Source of the DNA: an uncultured Eubacteriales bacterium
Lineage (GTDB): Bacteria > Bacillota > Clostridia > Peptostreptococcales > Anaerovoracaceae
NCBI GenBank assembly: GCA_900553025.1
Contig: USBT01000019.1
Coordinates: forward strand, 1-24,002
Reading direction: 5' to 3'
Length of the DNA stretch: 24,002 nucleotides
Shown: piece after piece, positions 23,546-24,002 of the stretch
Layout of the letters: each line of letters begins with the position of its first letter
Numbering within the stretch: the first letter of the stretch is position 1
Notes under the pieces: generated by a model
Told to the model about the DNA's origin: nothing
Database searches by the model: none
Seen by the model: only the letters and a program-made list of their open reading frames with translations
Translations under genes and position numbers: made by a program

Positions 23546-23571
23546 AATAGAGCCTATATAGGCTCTATTTT
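23544..23571. terminator. Perfect palindromic terminator
   Basis: Positions 23544-23571 form a perfect 28-bp palindrome (arm AAAATAGAGCCTAT). A and T ends allow termination on both strands. It begins inside the stop codon of the small membrane protein gene. Confidence 0.85.
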
Positions 23572-23577
23572 ATAATA

Positions 23578-23697
23578 TTATGGGGTCTATATGCCCCATA
23601 AAATAAAAGCCGCATCTTTATGCGCGGGTCAGTTAGAGGAGCTTATGAACCCAGTTCGAACCACGCGTTTTACGGGTGGTTCCGTTCTATACTATTT
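23578..23697. repeat. Structured repeat, copy B
   Basis: This is homologous to copy A at 20448-20561. It contains the hairpin TTATGGGG...CCCCATAA (23578-23602), a hairpin around CCGCAT-CTTT-ATGCGCGG (23610-23627), GGGTCAGTT, TTCGAA, and a hairpin with loop GTTTTAC between CCAC and GTGG arms (23661-23679). Between copies the loops are conserved and the stems vary while still pairing. On the minus strand it lies just past the ribonucleotide reductase gene, and its second hairpin followed by CTTTTATTTTA would serve as terminator. Confidence 0.68.
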
Positions 23698-23713
23698 TGT
23701 GCTGTCTAAAATT

Positions 23714-24002
23714 CTACAGGTCATCCTCAATAGCGCTGCTCTTAGCGTAAGCTGAGGATCTCGCCTCAAAGAAATCGGTTTTAACCATGTTTGCATTTGA
23801 ATACTGGCTTACCCATGCCATTGATGCAGGTTCTTCCTCATATCCTGGATACAATGTTCCAAGTCCCAAAGAAGAGTATCTCTGATTGCCAAGATATTTG
23901 ATATAGTCTTCCACCATTTTGTTATTAAGTCCTGGTATGTCATTGCCTATAACGTACTGCCCCCATGCAATTTCCTGCTCTACGCCAGTCTTTATCATGT
24001 CG
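23714..24002 (-). CDS. nrdB: Ribonucleoside-diphosphate reductase beta subunit, C-terminal part
   Basis: Only the last ~96 residues are in the window; the gene continues past the right edge. EIAWGQYVIGNDIPGLNNKM, VEDYIKYLGNQR, LYPGYEEEP and TDFFEARSSAYAKSSAIEDDL match the C-terminal end of class I (NrdB-type) small subunits. The final acidic residues normally dock into the large subunit. The class I enzyme makes deoxyribonucleotides with a metal-oxygen cofactor and needs oxygen in classical forms, which would point to aerotolerance. The metal ligands and radical tyrosine lie outside the window, so the subclass is not settled. Confidence 0.9.
   Translation of the reverse strand, partial: DMIKTGVEQEIAWGQYVIGNDIPGLNNKMVEDYIKYLGNQRYSSLGLGTLYPGYEEEPASMAWVSQYSNANMVKTDFFEARSSAYAKSSAIEDDL

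Overview
The window looks like chromosomal DNA from a low-GC anaerobic Firmicute of class Clostridia. It has a single-chain pyruvate:ferredoxin oxidoreductase, Gram-positive signal peptides and a lipobox, strong purine-rich ribosome binding sites and sigma-A type promoters. The style resembles Mogibacterium/Eubacterium-like human-associated anaerobes, but that placement is inference only.

Layout. 1-5.0 kb (minus strand): a small four-helix membrane protein and nifJ. 5.0-13.9 kb (minus strand): the most striking locus. A consensus promoter and a cobalamin (B12) riboswitch aptamer (13659-13866, closed by a 6-bp P1 helix) are followed by a likely rho-independent terminator just before the start codon. 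Then come two genes 15 bp apart. The first encodes a secreted protein with a DUF4430/transcobalamin-C-like segment and a C-terminal dockerin. The second encodes a 2386-residue, membrane-anchored surface protein with an N-terminal cohesin. My reading is a B12-repressed cell-surface complex in which the cohesin protein holds a dockerin-tagged, possible corrinoid-binding protein on the envelope. No glycoside hydrolase is present, so this is not an ordinary cellulosome.

14.0-15.8 kb: a lipoprotein and an EamA transporter diverge from a duplicated -35/operator repeat; the transporter mRNA appears leaderless. 15.8-20.2 kb (minus strand): a housekeeping cluster of SNase-like nuclease, tatD (apparent AUU start), metG, a small membrane protein and a cytidylate kinase-like protein. 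20.3 kb: tRNA-Ala(GGC).

20.4-23.7 kb is an accessory island. It holds a Fic-fold protein with Gln in place of the catalytic His, under a palindromic operator; a RelB/RelE-type toxin-antitoxin pair; and a secreted small protein with a hydrophobic core next to a tiny membrane protein (a bacteriocin/immunity-like arrangement), preceded by a seven-codon ORF. Two copies of a covarying, structured ~115-bp repeat flank the island. The window ends inside a class I ribonucleotide reductase beta-subunit gene on the minus strand.

All family assignments come from reading motifs by eye; no database search was run.
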